DNA of 13,227 bases from Pseudomonadota bacterium (GTDB taxonomy: Bacteria > Pseudomonadota > Gammaproteobacteria > Xanthomonadales > Xanthomonadaceae). The notes beneath the pieces are model-generated. The model was not told the origin of the DNA. It saw only the letters and a program-made list of their open reading frames with translations, and did no database searches. Of this stretch, positions 6,631-13,227 are shown one piece after another. The stretch's first letter is position 1, and the number at the start of each line of letters is the position of its first letter. The translations under genes and the position numbers were made by a program. The stretch covers positions 1 through 13,227 of the forward strand of contig JANXZP010000056.1 in the NCBI GenBank assembly GCA_025355485.1, given 5' to 3'.

Positions 6631-7398
6631 ATGCGCCTGGCACTCGGCATCGAATACGACGGCGGCGATTTCTTCGGCTGGCAGAAACTCGGCCACGGCC
6701 CCAGCGTGCAGGCGGCAGTGGAATCGGCGCTGTCTTTCGTGGCTGATGCTCCGGTTTCCGTGCAATGCGCCGGACGCACCGATGCGGGCGTGCACGCGCG
6801 TTGCCAGGTTGTGCATTTCGATACTGATGCGCTACGACCGATGCGCGGCTGGGTACTCGGTGCGAATTCGCGTTTGCCTGACGCGGTCAGCGTGCGCTGG
6901 GCGGTAGACGTCGCGGCGGATTTCCACGCCCGCTTCGCGGCGCGCGCGCGGCGTTACCGCTATCGCATCCTCGATCGCGCGATCCGGCCCGCTTTATTTC
7001 GTCAATACGTGGCCTGGGAACGGCTGCCGCTGGATGCCGACGCGATGCACCGCGCGGCGCAGGCGCTGATCGGCGAGCACGATTTCAGCGCCTTCCGCGC
7101 AGCTCAGTGCCAGGCCTCGCACGCCGTGCGCGACATGCAGCGGATCGATGTGCGCTGCGAAGGCGAGGAGGTCGTGATCGACGTCTGCGCGAATGCATTC
7201 CTGCACCACATGGTGCGCAACATCGTCGGCAGCCTGCTCGAGGTCGGCCGCGGCGAGCGCCCCGAAACGTGGCTGCGTGAATTGCTGCTAGGCCGCGATC
7301 GGGCCGTAGCTGGCGATACCGCGCCATCGCAGGGTCTGTGCTTCCTCGGCCCGTTGTATCCGGCGCAGTGGGGGCTTCCGGTGGAGGCGACGTTGTGA
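6631..7398 (+). CDS. truA: tRNA pseudouridine(38-40) synthase
   Basis: TruA converts uridines 38, 39 and 40 in the tRNA anticodon stem-loop to pseudouridine. The 255-residue protein begins MRLALGIEYDGGDFFGWQ, the standard TruA opening, which fixes the ATG at 6631; an upstream in-frame TTG at 6571 would add 20 unconserved residues. The catalytic aspartate is D51 in CAGRTDAGVHA. FHARF, RRYRYRI, EHDFSAFRA and the C-terminal block FLHHMVRNIVGSLLEVGRG are typical of the family. No Shine-Dalgarno is visible before the start; the preceding bases are pyrimidine-rich. The stop codon overlaps the trpF GTG start by three bases within GTGA. Placement between fimV and trpF is the common gammaproteobacterial arrangement. 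Confidence 0.97.
   Translation: MRLALGIEYDGGDFFGWQKLGHGPSVQAAVESALSFVADAPVSVQCAGRTDAGVHARCQVVHFDTDALRPMRGWVLGANSRLPDAVSVRWAVDVAADFHARFAARARRYRYRILDRAIRPALFRQYVAWERLPLDADAMHRAAQALIGEHDFSAFRAAQCQASHAVRDMQRIDVRCEGEEVVIDVCANAFLHHMVRNIVGSLLEVGRGERPETWLRELLLGRDRAVAGDTAPSQGLCFLGPLYPAQWGLPVEATL
7382..7387 (+). promoter_or_regulatory. Ribosome binding site deciding the trpF GTG start
   Basis: TGGAGG contains a full GGAGG core and lies 7 bases before the GTG at 7395, inside the last codons of truA. It selects that GTG over a longer in-frame reading that begins at 7338 and over the next GTG at 7413. Confidence 0.6.
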
Positions 7399-8078
7399 CG
7401 CTCCTCGCGGATGTGCGCGTTCATACGCGGATCAAGTTCTGCGGCATGACCCGCGCGGGCGACGTACGCCTGGCCGGCGAACTGGGCGTGGATGCAATCG
7501 GCCTGGTCTTCGCCGCGCGCAGCCCGCGTCGTGTCGACCTCGACCATGCGCTCGCGCTGCGCGAGGCGGTCGCGCCGATGCTCAGCGTCGTCGCGTTGGT
7601 AATGGACAACCCATCGGCCGAAGTCCTGGCCATCGTCGAACGCCTGCAACCGCACCTGCTGCAATTCCACGGCAGCGAGGACGATGCATCCTGCGCACGC
7701 TTCGGCCTGCCGTTCCTGAAGGCATTGCCGATGCGCGACGTGGCCGCGGCGGATGTGCCGGCGCTGCTGGCGCGCTATCCTTCAGCGACCGGTTTCGTGT
7801 TCGACGGCCATGCGCCCGGTGCGATGGGCGGCAGTGGTGAACGCTTTGACTGGACCCGGCTCATGCAACAGCACCTCACGCGGCCGTGGCTGCTTGCGGG
7901 CGGGCTGGATGCGACCAACGTCGGCATGGCGGTGCGAGCCGTGCGGCCTTGGGGCGTGGATGTATCGAGCGGGATTGAATCAACACCCGGCATCAAGGAT
8001 GGCGCGACCATGCGCGCGTTCGTCGATGCGGTGCGAAACGCGGAACGCGGTTTGACGAACGGACAAGAGATGACATGA
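7395..8078 (+). CDS. trpF: Phosphoribosylanthranilate isomerase
   Basis: TrpF isomerises N-(5'-phosphoribosyl)anthranilate to CdRP (1-(o-carboxyphenylamino)-1-deoxyribulose-5-phosphate) in tryptophan synthesis. It is a stand-alone 227-residue TIM barrel, not fused to TrpC as in E. coli. KFCGMTR (14-20) carries the catalytic cysteine C16, LQFHG lies at 89-93, FVFDG supplies the catalytic aspartate D137, GGSGERFDW (145-153) and LAGGL (167-171) form phosphate-binding loops, and VDVSSGIE (188-195) is the C-terminal signature. The start is a GTG overlapping the truA stop as GTGA and supported by a GGAGG seven bases upstream. Its own stop overlaps the trpB start as ATGA. No leader peptide or attenuator is visible upstream, which is coding sequence. 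Confidence 0.96.
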   Translation: MTLLADVRVHTRIKFCGMTRAGDVRLAGELGVDAIGLVFAARSPRRVDLDHALALREAVAPMLSVVALVMDNPSAEVLAIVERLQPHLLQFHGSEDDASCARFGLPFLKALPMRDVAAADVPALLARYPSATGFVFDGHAPGAMGGSGERFDWTRLMQQHLTRPWLLAGGLDATNVGMAVRAVRPWGVDVSSGIESTPGIKDGATMRAFVDAVRNAERGLTNGQEMT

Positions 8079-9292
8079 GCAACGCCGACGCCATCGACTA
8101 CAACGACTATCCCGACGCGCGCGGCCACTTCGGCGACTACGGCGGCATCTATGTCGCTGAAACACTCATAGCGCCGCTCGCCGAACTCGAGGCCGCGTAC
8201 CGCAAGTACAAGGACGATCCCGAATTCGTCGCCGAACTCGCGCGCGACTACAAGCACTACGTCGGTCGCCCGAGCCCGATCTACGAAGCGCAGCGGCTGA
8301 CCGCGCACGTCGGCGGCGCGCGCATCCTGCTCAAGCGCGAGGATTTGAACCACACTGGCGCGCACAAGATCAACAACACCATCGGCCAGGCGATGCTCGC
8401 ACGGCGGATGGGCAAGACCCGGATCATCGCCGAGACCGGCGCCGGCCAACACGGCGTCGCGTCGGCAACGGTCGCCGCGCGCATGGGCCTGGAATGCGTG
8501 GTGTACATGGGCGCGGTGGACATGCAGCGACAGGCGATCAACGTGTTCCGGATGAAGCTGCTCGGCGCAACCGTCATGCCGGTGACGTCGGGTTCGCAGA
8601 CGCTCAAGGACGCGCTCAACGAAGCGATGCGCGACTGGGTCAGCAACGTGCACGACACGTTCTACATCATCGGCACCGTCGCCGGCCCGCATCCGTATCC
8701 GTTGCTGGTGCGCGATTTCAACGCGGTGGTCGGACGCGAGGCGCGCGCGCAGATGCTGGAAGAGTACGGCCGGCTGCCCGATGCGATCACTGCTTGCGTC
8801 GGCGGCGGCAGCAATGCGATCGGCCTGTTCCACGCCTTCCTCAACGACCGCGGAGTTCGCATCGTCGGCGCGGAAGCGGCGGGCGATGGCATCGCGACCG
8901 GCCGGCATGCTGCGTCGCTGAGCGCTGGCCGCCCCGGCGTGCTGCACGGCAATCGCACCTATGTGATCTGCGACGACGACGGGCAGATCACCGAAACCCA
9001 TTCGGTGTCGGCGGGCCTCGATTATCCGGGCGTCGGCCCCGAGCATGCGTTCCTGAAAGACAGCGGCCGCGCGGAATACGTCGGCGTCACCGACAACGAA
9101 GCACTCGCGGCGTTCCACCTGCTCGCACGCACCGAAGGCATCCTCGCCGCGCTCGAATCCAGCCACGCGATCGCGCAGGCGATCAAGCTTGCGTGCGAGT
9201 TGCCGAAAGATGCGCTGGTGCTCGCGAACCTGTCGGGCCGTGGGGACAAGGACGTGCATACGATCGCGGCGAGAGAGGGATTCACGCTGTGA
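8075..9292 (+). CDS. trpB: Tryptophan synthase beta chain
   Basis: TrpB condenses indole with serine to give tryptophan using pyridoxal phosphate, in an alpha2-beta2 complex with TrpA. The 405-residue length is standard for TrpB1. HTGAHKIN supplies the PLP-binding lysine K98, ETGAGQHG (120-127) the catalytic glutamate E120, and GGGSNAIG (243-250) the phosphate loop; GRPSPIY and the C-terminal HAIA region also match. The ATG overlaps the trpF stop as ATGA, with a weak AAGAGA before it. The stop overlaps the trpA GTG as GTGA, so trpB and trpA are probably made in matched amounts by coupled translation, as expected for a stoichiometric complex. Confidence 0.98.
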   Translation: MSNADAIDYNDYPDARGHFGDYGGIYVAETLIAPLAELEAAYRKYKDDPEFVAELARDYKHYVGRPSPIYEAQRLTAHVGGARILLKREDLNHTGAHKINNTIGQAMLARRMGKTRIIAETGAGQHGVASATVAARMGLECVVYMGAVDMQRQAINVFRMKLLGATVMPVTSGSQTLKDALNEAMRDWVSNVHDTFYIIGTVAGPHPYPLLVRDFNAVVGREARAQMLEEYGRLPDAITACVGGGSNAIGLFHAFLNDRGVRIVGAEAAGDGIATGRHAASLSAGRPGVLHGNRTYVICDDDGQITETHSVSAGLDYPGVGPEHAFLKDSGRAEYVGVTDNEALAAFHLLARTEGILAALESSHAIAQAIKLACELPKDALVLANLSGRGDKDVHTIAAREGFTL

Positions 9293-10092
9293 GCCGCATC
9301 GACGCACGCTTCGCCGAACTGAAAACGGCCAGCCGCAAGGCCCTGATCCCGTTCATCACCGCCGGCAATCCCTCGCTAGCCGCGACCGTTCCGGTGATGC
9401 ATGCGTTGGTCGCCGCGGGTGCGGACGTGATCGAGCTCGGCGTGCCGTTCTCCGACCCGATGGCAGATGGGCCGACGATCCAGCGCAGTTCCGAACGAGC
9501 GCTGGCGCGCGGCGTCGGGACCACGCAGGTATTCGGAATGGTCGCCGCGTTTCGTGTGACCGATGCGACGACGCCGATTGTCTTGATGGGTTATCTGAAT
9601 CCGGTCGTGATGCGCGGAGTGGAACGCTACGCTCGCGATGCGAACGCGGCGGGCGTGGATGGCGTGCTGCTCGTCGACTTGCCGCCGGAAGAGGCGACGG
9701 AAACCCGCGCGATCTTCAACGCTCACGGACTCGCGCTGATAGCACTAGCCGCGCCGACCACGTCCGAGCCACGCCTGGCGCGGCTTGCACGCGAAGCGCA
9801 GGGCTATCTGTACTACGTCAGTTTCGCCGGCGTGACTGGTGCCAACTCCATCGACACTGGCTCGGTGCTGGAGCGCGTCGCGTCGTTGCGAACGCAAGCC
9901 GTCGCGCCGGTGGTAGTCGGCTTCGGCGTCAGGGATGCGGCCACCGCAGGAACGCTCGCGCCGTGTGCCGATGGTGTGGTGGTTGGCAGCGCACTGGTCG
10001 AGGTGATCTCAGGTGCGTCCGATGCCGATGATGCGGCACGATGCGCAACGGCGTTCTTGGCACCACTGAGAGCCGCTCTCGATGCGGCATGA
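9289..10092 (+). CDS. trpA: Tryptophan synthase alpha chain
   Basis: TrpA cleaves indole-3-glycerol phosphate to indole and glyceraldehyde-3-phosphate and passes indole through a tunnel to TrpB. With the GTG at 9289 the protein has 267 residues, and the catalytic residues E49 and D60 in IELGVPFSDPMADGPTIQ fall at the same numbers as in Salmonella TrpA, which supports this start. SFAGVTGAN and VVGFGV are the phosphate-binding loops. The GTG overlaps the trpB stop; a purine-rich AGAGAGGGA lies upstream at 9272-9280. A longer in-frame reading reaching back to 8494 lies inside trpB and is not a gene. accD follows after 45 bases. Confidence 0.97.
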   Translation: MSRIDARFAELKTASRKALIPFITAGNPSLAATVPVMHALVAAGADVIELGVPFSDPMADGPTIQRSSERALARGVGTTQVFGMVAAFRVTDATTPIVLMGYLNPVVMRGVERYARDANAAGVDGVLLVDLPPEEATETRAIFNAHGLALIALAAPTTSEPRLARLAREAQGYLYYVSFAGVTGANSIDTGSVLERVASLRTQAVAPVVVGFGVRDAATAGTLAPCADGVVVGSALVEVISGASDADDAARCATAFLAPLRAALDAA

Positions 10093-10095
10093 GGC

Positions 10096-10104
10096 TGATA
10101 CACT
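10096..10104 (+). promoter_or_regulatory. Weak extended -10 candidate for accD
   Basis: TGATACACT has the extended -10 form TGn followed by TACACT, four of six consensus bases, placed 33 bases before the accD ATG in the only sizeable gap of the trp-acc stretch. No recognisable -35 is present. It would let accD be transcribed independently of tryptophan demand, which makes biological sense, but the sequence support is thin. Confidence 0.28.
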
Positions 10105-10137
10105 TTCCAGCCTGACGATCCGGACGAACCCAACGCA

Positions 10138-11028
10138 ATGAGCTGGCTGCAAAAACTCATGCCCGCGCGCATCCGCACCGAGGGTGGCAACAAACGCAAC
10201 GTGCCCGAAGGCCTGTGGGAAAAGTGCGAGAAGTGCGGCGCTGTTCTTTACGGCCCCGAACTCGAACGCAACCTCGAGGTCTGCCCGAAGTGCGGCCATC
10301 ACCGCCCGATCGGCGCGCGCAAGCGTCTCGAAAGTTTCCTCGATCCGGATTCGATGACCGAGATCGCCGCCGAACTCGCGCCGACCGACGTGCTGAAATT
10401 CCGCGACAGCAAGAAATACGTCGATCGCATCAAGTCGACCCAGAAGGCGACCGGCGAGAAGGACGCGCTGATCGTGATGCGCGGCAGCCTGAAGGGGCAG
10501 GACGTGGTCGCCGCCGCGTTCGAGTTCCGTTTCATGGGCGGTTCGATGGGTTCGGTGGTCGGCGAGAAATTCGCGCGCGCGGCCGAACTTGCATTGGCCG
10601 ACAAGGTGCCGCTGGTGTGCTTCACCGCGAGCGGCGGCGCGCGCATGCAGGAAGGCCTGTTCTCGCTGATGCAGATGGCGAAAACGTCCGCGGCGCTCGC
10701 GCGACTGCGCGCGGCGGGCGTTCCCTACATCGTCGTGCTCACGCATCCGACCACCGGCGGCGTGTCGGCGAGCTTGGCGATGCTTGGCGATCTGAACATC
10801 GCCGAGCCGTACGCGCTGATCGGTTTCGCCGGCCCGCGCGTGATCGAGCAGACCGTGCGCGAAACCCTGCCCGAAGGATTCCAGCGTTCCGAATTCCTGG
10901 TCGAACACGGTGCGGTGGACATGATCGTCGATCGCCGCGAGATGCGCGACAAACTCGCTGCCTTGCTCGCGCTGCTTCTACGCAAGCCGGTGCCAGCCGA
11001 GCAACCCGTCGTCGCAGCTGTCGGCTGA
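10138..11028 (+). CDS. accD: Acetyl-CoA carboxylase carboxyltransferase subunit beta
   Basis: AccD forms, with AccA, the carboxyltransferase that moves CO2 from biotin on AccB to acetyl-CoA, making malonyl-CoA for fatty-acid synthesis. The 296-residue protein starts MSWLQKLMP, close to the usual AccD opening. The N-terminal zinc ribbon has C30, C33, C49 and C52 in CEKC and CPKC. The crotonase-fold core includes MGGSMGSVVGEKF, TASGGARMQEG and HPTTGGVSASLAMLGD, where the oxyanion-hole glycines lie. The Shine-Dalgarno is weak. In relatives accD commonly follows trpA and precedes folC; here glmM follows after only five bases. Confidence 0.98.
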   Translation: MSWLQKLMPARIRTEGGNKRNVPEGLWEKCEKCGAVLYGPELERNLEVCPKCGHHRPIGARKRLESFLDPDSMTEIAAELAPTDVLKFRDSKKYVDRIKSTQKATGEKDALIVMRGSLKGQDVVAAAFEFRFMGGSMGSVVGEKFARAAELALADKVPLVCFTASGGARMQEGLFSLMQMAKTSAALARLRAAGVPYIVVLTHPTTGGVSASLAMLGDLNIAEPYALIGFAGPRVIEQTVRETLPEGFQRSEFLVEHGAVDMIVDRREMRDKLAALLALLLRKPVPAEQPVVAAVG

Positions 11029-11033
11029 TCCGC

Positions 11034-12377
11034 GTGAACGAGCGCCGCCACTTCGGTACCGATGGCATCCGCGGTCGCGTCGGGGTCGGCCCGATTTCCG
11101 CCGACTTCGTGCTGAAACTCGGCTGGGCGCTGGGCCGCGTGCTCGCGCGCGATAGCGAACGCCCGTCGGTGGTGATCGGCAAGGACACCCGCATCAGCGG
11201 CTACATGTTCGAGTCCGCGCTGGAAGCCGGCCTGGTCGCGGCGGGTGCCGACGTGCACATGTCGGGACCGATGCCGACCCCTGGCGTTGCATTTCTCACA
11301 CGCTCGCTGCGCGCCGACGCCGGCATCGTGATCAGCGCCTCGCACAATCCGCATTACGACAACGGCATCAAGTTCTTCAACGCGCAGGGCGAGAAGTTCG
11401 ACGATGCGACCGAGCTCGCGATCGAGGCGATGCTCGAGACGCCGTTCACCACGGTCGCTTCGGAAGTATTGGGCCGCGCCGATCGCATCACCGGCCCCGG
11501 CAGCCGCTATGCCGAGTTCTGCAAGTCCACCGTGCCGCGCGATTTCCATCTCAAGGGTCTTCGGATCGCGGTGGACTGTGCGCACGGTGCGACTTACCAG
11601 ATCGCGCCGCGACTGTTCGGCGAAATCGGAGCCGAAGTCGAGGCGATCGGAGTGTCGCCCGACGGCTTGAACATCAATCGCGAATCCGGTTCGACGCACA
11701 TGGATGCGCTCGTCTGGCATGTGCGCGCGAAGCAGTGCGCGCTCGGCATCGCGTTCGATGGCGACGGGGACCGCATGCTGATGGTGGATGCCGACGGTAC
11801 GCACGTCGACGGCGATGCGCTGCTCTACATTCTTGCGCTGGACTGGCAGGCCAGCGGCCGCCTGCGCGGTCCGGTCGTCGGCACGCTGATGACCAACTAT
11901 GGGCTTGAACGCGCGTTCGCCGAGCACGGCATCGCCTTCGTGCGCAGCAAGGTCGGCGATCGCCACGTTCATCGCGCGCTGATCGAAGGCGGCGGCGTGC
12001 TCGGCGGCGAAGCCTCCGGGCACCTGCTGTGCCTGGATCGCGCGAGCACCGGCGATGGCATCGTCGCCGCGCTGCAGGTGCTCGATGTATTGCAACGCAG
12101 TGGGCGTAGCTTGGCGCAATCGCTGGAAGGATTGCATCGGGTTCCGCAGCGCACCGTCAACGTGCGTTATGCCGCCGGCGCCAAGCCCGCGCAGGCCGAA
12201 TCCGTGCGTAGCGAATTGAAAGCCGCGCAACAACAACTCGTGGGCCGAGGGCGTGCATTCATCCGCGCATCGGGCACCGAGCCGGTCGTGCGCGTCACCG
12301 TAGAGGCCGACGATGCCGCGCTGATGCAGTCGGTGCTGGACAAGCTGGCCGAAGCGGTGCGCGTGGCTGGGCAGTGA
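11034..12377 (+). CDS. glmM: Phosphoglucosamine mutase
   Basis: GlmM interconverts glucosamine-6-phosphate and glucosamine-1-phosphate on the way to UDP-GlcNAc for peptidoglycan and lipopolysaccharide. The 447-residue length matches E. coli GlmM (445). Domain landmarks of the alpha-D-phosphohexomutase fold are all present: RHFGTDGIRGRVG (5-17), the phosphoserine loop ISASHNP with S103, the metal loop DGDGDR (242-247), the sugar-binding GGEASGH (324-330), and the phosphate-binding RASGTEPVVR (411-420). FGTDGIRG, the overall length and the loop set mark it as GlmM rather than ManB/AlgC. The GTG at 11034 is chosen because homologues start (M)xERxxFGTDGIRG; no clear Shine-Dalgarno precedes it, so coupling with accD, five bases upstream, is likely. 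Confidence 0.95.
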   Translation: MNERRHFGTDGIRGRVGVGPISADFVLKLGWALGRVLARDSERPSVVIGKDTRISGYMFESALEAGLVAAGADVHMSGPMPTPGVAFLTRSLRADAGIVISASHNPHYDNGIKFFNAQGEKFDDATELAIEAMLETPFTTVASEVLGRADRITGPGSRYAEFCKSTVPRDFHLKGLRIAVDCAHGATYQIAPRLFGEIGAEVEAIGVSPDGLNINRESGSTHMDALVWHVRAKQCALGIAFDGDGDRMLMVDADGTHVDGDALLYILALDWQASGRLRGPVVGTLMTNYGLERAFAEHGIAFVRSKVGDRHVHRALIEGGGVLGGEASGHLLCLDRASTGDGIVAALQVLDVLQRSGRSLAQSLEGLHRVPQRTVNVRYAAGAKPAQAESVRSELKAAQQQLVGRGRAFIRASGTEPVVRVTVEADDAALMQSVLDKLAEAVRVAGQ

Positions 12378-12396
12378 TTTTCGACGGAACGACACG

Positions 12397-13227
12397 ATGA
12401 ACGACATGCGCATTCCCACCCTCGACATCCGTCGCTATGACAGCGACCGCGATGCATTCGTCGCCGAACTCGGCGCGGCCTATCGCGAATGGGGATTCGC
12501 GGGCATTAGCGGCCACGGCATCCCGCAGGCTCTGATCGACGGCTCGTACGATGTGTTCCAGCGTTTCTTCGCGCTGCCGACCGACGTCAAGATGAAGTAC
12601 CACGTGCCCGGCAGCGGCGGCGCGCGTGGCTACACTGCATTCGGGGTCGAGACCGCGAAAGACTCGCGCTATCCGGACCTCAAGGAGTTCTGGCATATCG
12701 GCCGCGAACTGCCGAGGGATTCGAAATACGCCGACGTGATGCCGCCGAACTTGTGGCCGGCCGAAGTGCCGGAGTTCCGCGAGCACGGTTACGCGTTGTA
12801 CGAAGCGCTGGATGCGTTGGGGTCACGCGTGCTGTCTGCGCTGGCGTTGCACATCGATCTACCGGAACAATTTTTCGTCGACAAGACCGACTTCGGCAAT
12901 TCGATCCTGCGCCCAATCCACTATCCGCCGATCACCGGGCCGGCGGATTCAATCGAAAGTCTTCCGAACGTGCGTGCTGGCGCGCACGAGGACATCAACC
13001 TCATCACCCTGCTGGTTGGCGCCAGCGCGGCGGGACTGGAAGTGAAATCGCGTAGTGGCGAGTGGGTGCCGTTTACTGCCGAGGCCGACACCATCGTGGT
13101 CAACATCGGCGACATGCTGCAGCGCCTGAGCAACCATGTGTATCCGTCGACCACGCATCGCGTCGTGAATCCGCCCGGCGAAGCCGCGCGCAAGCCGCGC
13201 TACTCGACACCGTTCTTCCTGCACCCC
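12397..13227 (+). CDS. Isopenicillin N synthase-family Fe(II)/2-oxoglutarate-type oxygenase, C-terminus cut by window edge
   Basis: An open frame of 277 codons starting MNDMRIPTLDIRRYD and still open at the right edge. It belongs to the non-haem iron oxygenase superfamily that includes isopenicillin N synthase. The N-terminal half (WGFAGISGHGIP, FFALPTDVK, ARGYTAFGVETAKDS, DLKEFWHIGREL) is the DIOX_N type. The C-terminal half has the iron ligands H197 and D199 (AHEDIN) and H254 (TTHRVVNP), and R268-Y-S270, which binds the 2-oxoglutarate or substrate carboxylate. Perhaps 35-60 residues are missing. The start follows glmM by 19 bases with a weak GGAA seven bases upstream. The family label does not imply penicillin synthesis; the substrate is unknown, and no NRPS or beta-lactam gene is nearby. 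Confidence 0.88.
   Translation, partial: MNDMRIPTLDIRRYDSDRDAFVAELGAAYREWGFAGISGHGIPQALIDGSYDVFQRFFALPTDVKMKYHVPGSGGARGYTAFGVETAKDSRYPDLKEFWHIGRELPRDSKYADVMPPNLWPAEVPEFREHGYALYEALDALGSRVLSALALHIDLPEQFFVDKTDFGNSILRPIHYPPITGPADSIESLPNVRAGAHEDINLITLLVGASAAGLEVKSRSGEWVPFTAEADTIVVNIGDMLQRLSNHVYPSTTHRVVNPPGEAARKPRYSTPFFLHP

Noticed and set aside
7338..7394. Longer trpF reading that starts at 7338 inside truA
   Set aside because: The added 19 residues are not TrpF-like, and a GGAGG site is correctly spaced for the GTG at 7395.
10092..10113. Hairpin AGGCTG/CAGCCT between trpA and accD
   Set aside because: Only six base pairs with a 10-base loop and no T tract; it is as likely to be chance and overlaps the candidate accD -10 box.
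12397..13227. Beta-lactam biosynthesis suggested by the isopenicillin N synthase family name
   Set aside because: No ACV synthetase, epimerase or beta-lactamase is nearby, and the family is broad; only the oxygenase fold and metal ligands are supported.
1..13227. Mobile element, prophage, CRISPR or defence system
   Set aside because: Every long gene is a recognised housekeeping enzyme or FimV, gene order is conserved, and no transposase, integrase, regular direct-repeat array or abrupt composition change was seen.

Overview
This is a GC-rich, densely coded chromosomal window of ordinary core genes. The order prmB-aroC-asd-fimV-truA-trpF-trpB-trpA-accD on one strand is familiar from gammaproteobacteria of the Xanthomonadales (Lysobacterales). 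The protein sequences fit that order, perhaps the Rhodanobacteraceae side; this placement is inferred from gene order and protein character, not from a search. I see no IS element, integrase, phage gene, tRNA, rRNA or CRISPR array.

Layout. The left end (1-751) lies on the minus strand: a SCO/SenC-type copper chaperone reads leftward and is followed after one base by the first 18 codons of what looks like psd (phosphatidylserine decarboxylase), which leaves the window. A short divergent region (752-796) holds two overlapping, oppositely oriented -10 boxes. From there to the right edge all genes are on the plus strand: prmB (uL3 glutamine methyltransferase), aroC (chorismate synthase), asd (aspartate-semialdehyde dehydrogenase), fimV (LysM pilus-assembly/polar hub protein), truA (tRNA pseudouridine synthase), trpF, trpB and trpA (late tryptophan synthesis), accD (acetyl-CoA carboxylase beta subunit), glmM (phosphoglucosamine mutase), and the first 277 codons of an isopenicillin-N-synthase-family Fe(II) oxygenase that is cut by the right edge.

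How the genes relate. AroC makes chorismate, the precursor of tryptophan, and TrpF-TrpB-TrpA carry out the last steps; trpE, trpG, trpD and trpC are not here. Asd feeds lysine/diaminopimelate, threonine and methionine, and GlmM feeds UDP-GlcNAc, so both supply the cell wall. AccD commits acetyl-CoA to fatty acids. truA, trpF, trpB and trpA are chained by 4-base start/stop overlaps (GTGA, ATGA, GTGA), which points to translational coupling.

The least explained stretches are the 247-base fimV-truA gap, which carries several inverted repeats, the overlapping divergent promoter region, and the uncharacterised oxygenase. I found no convincing novel multi-gene system.
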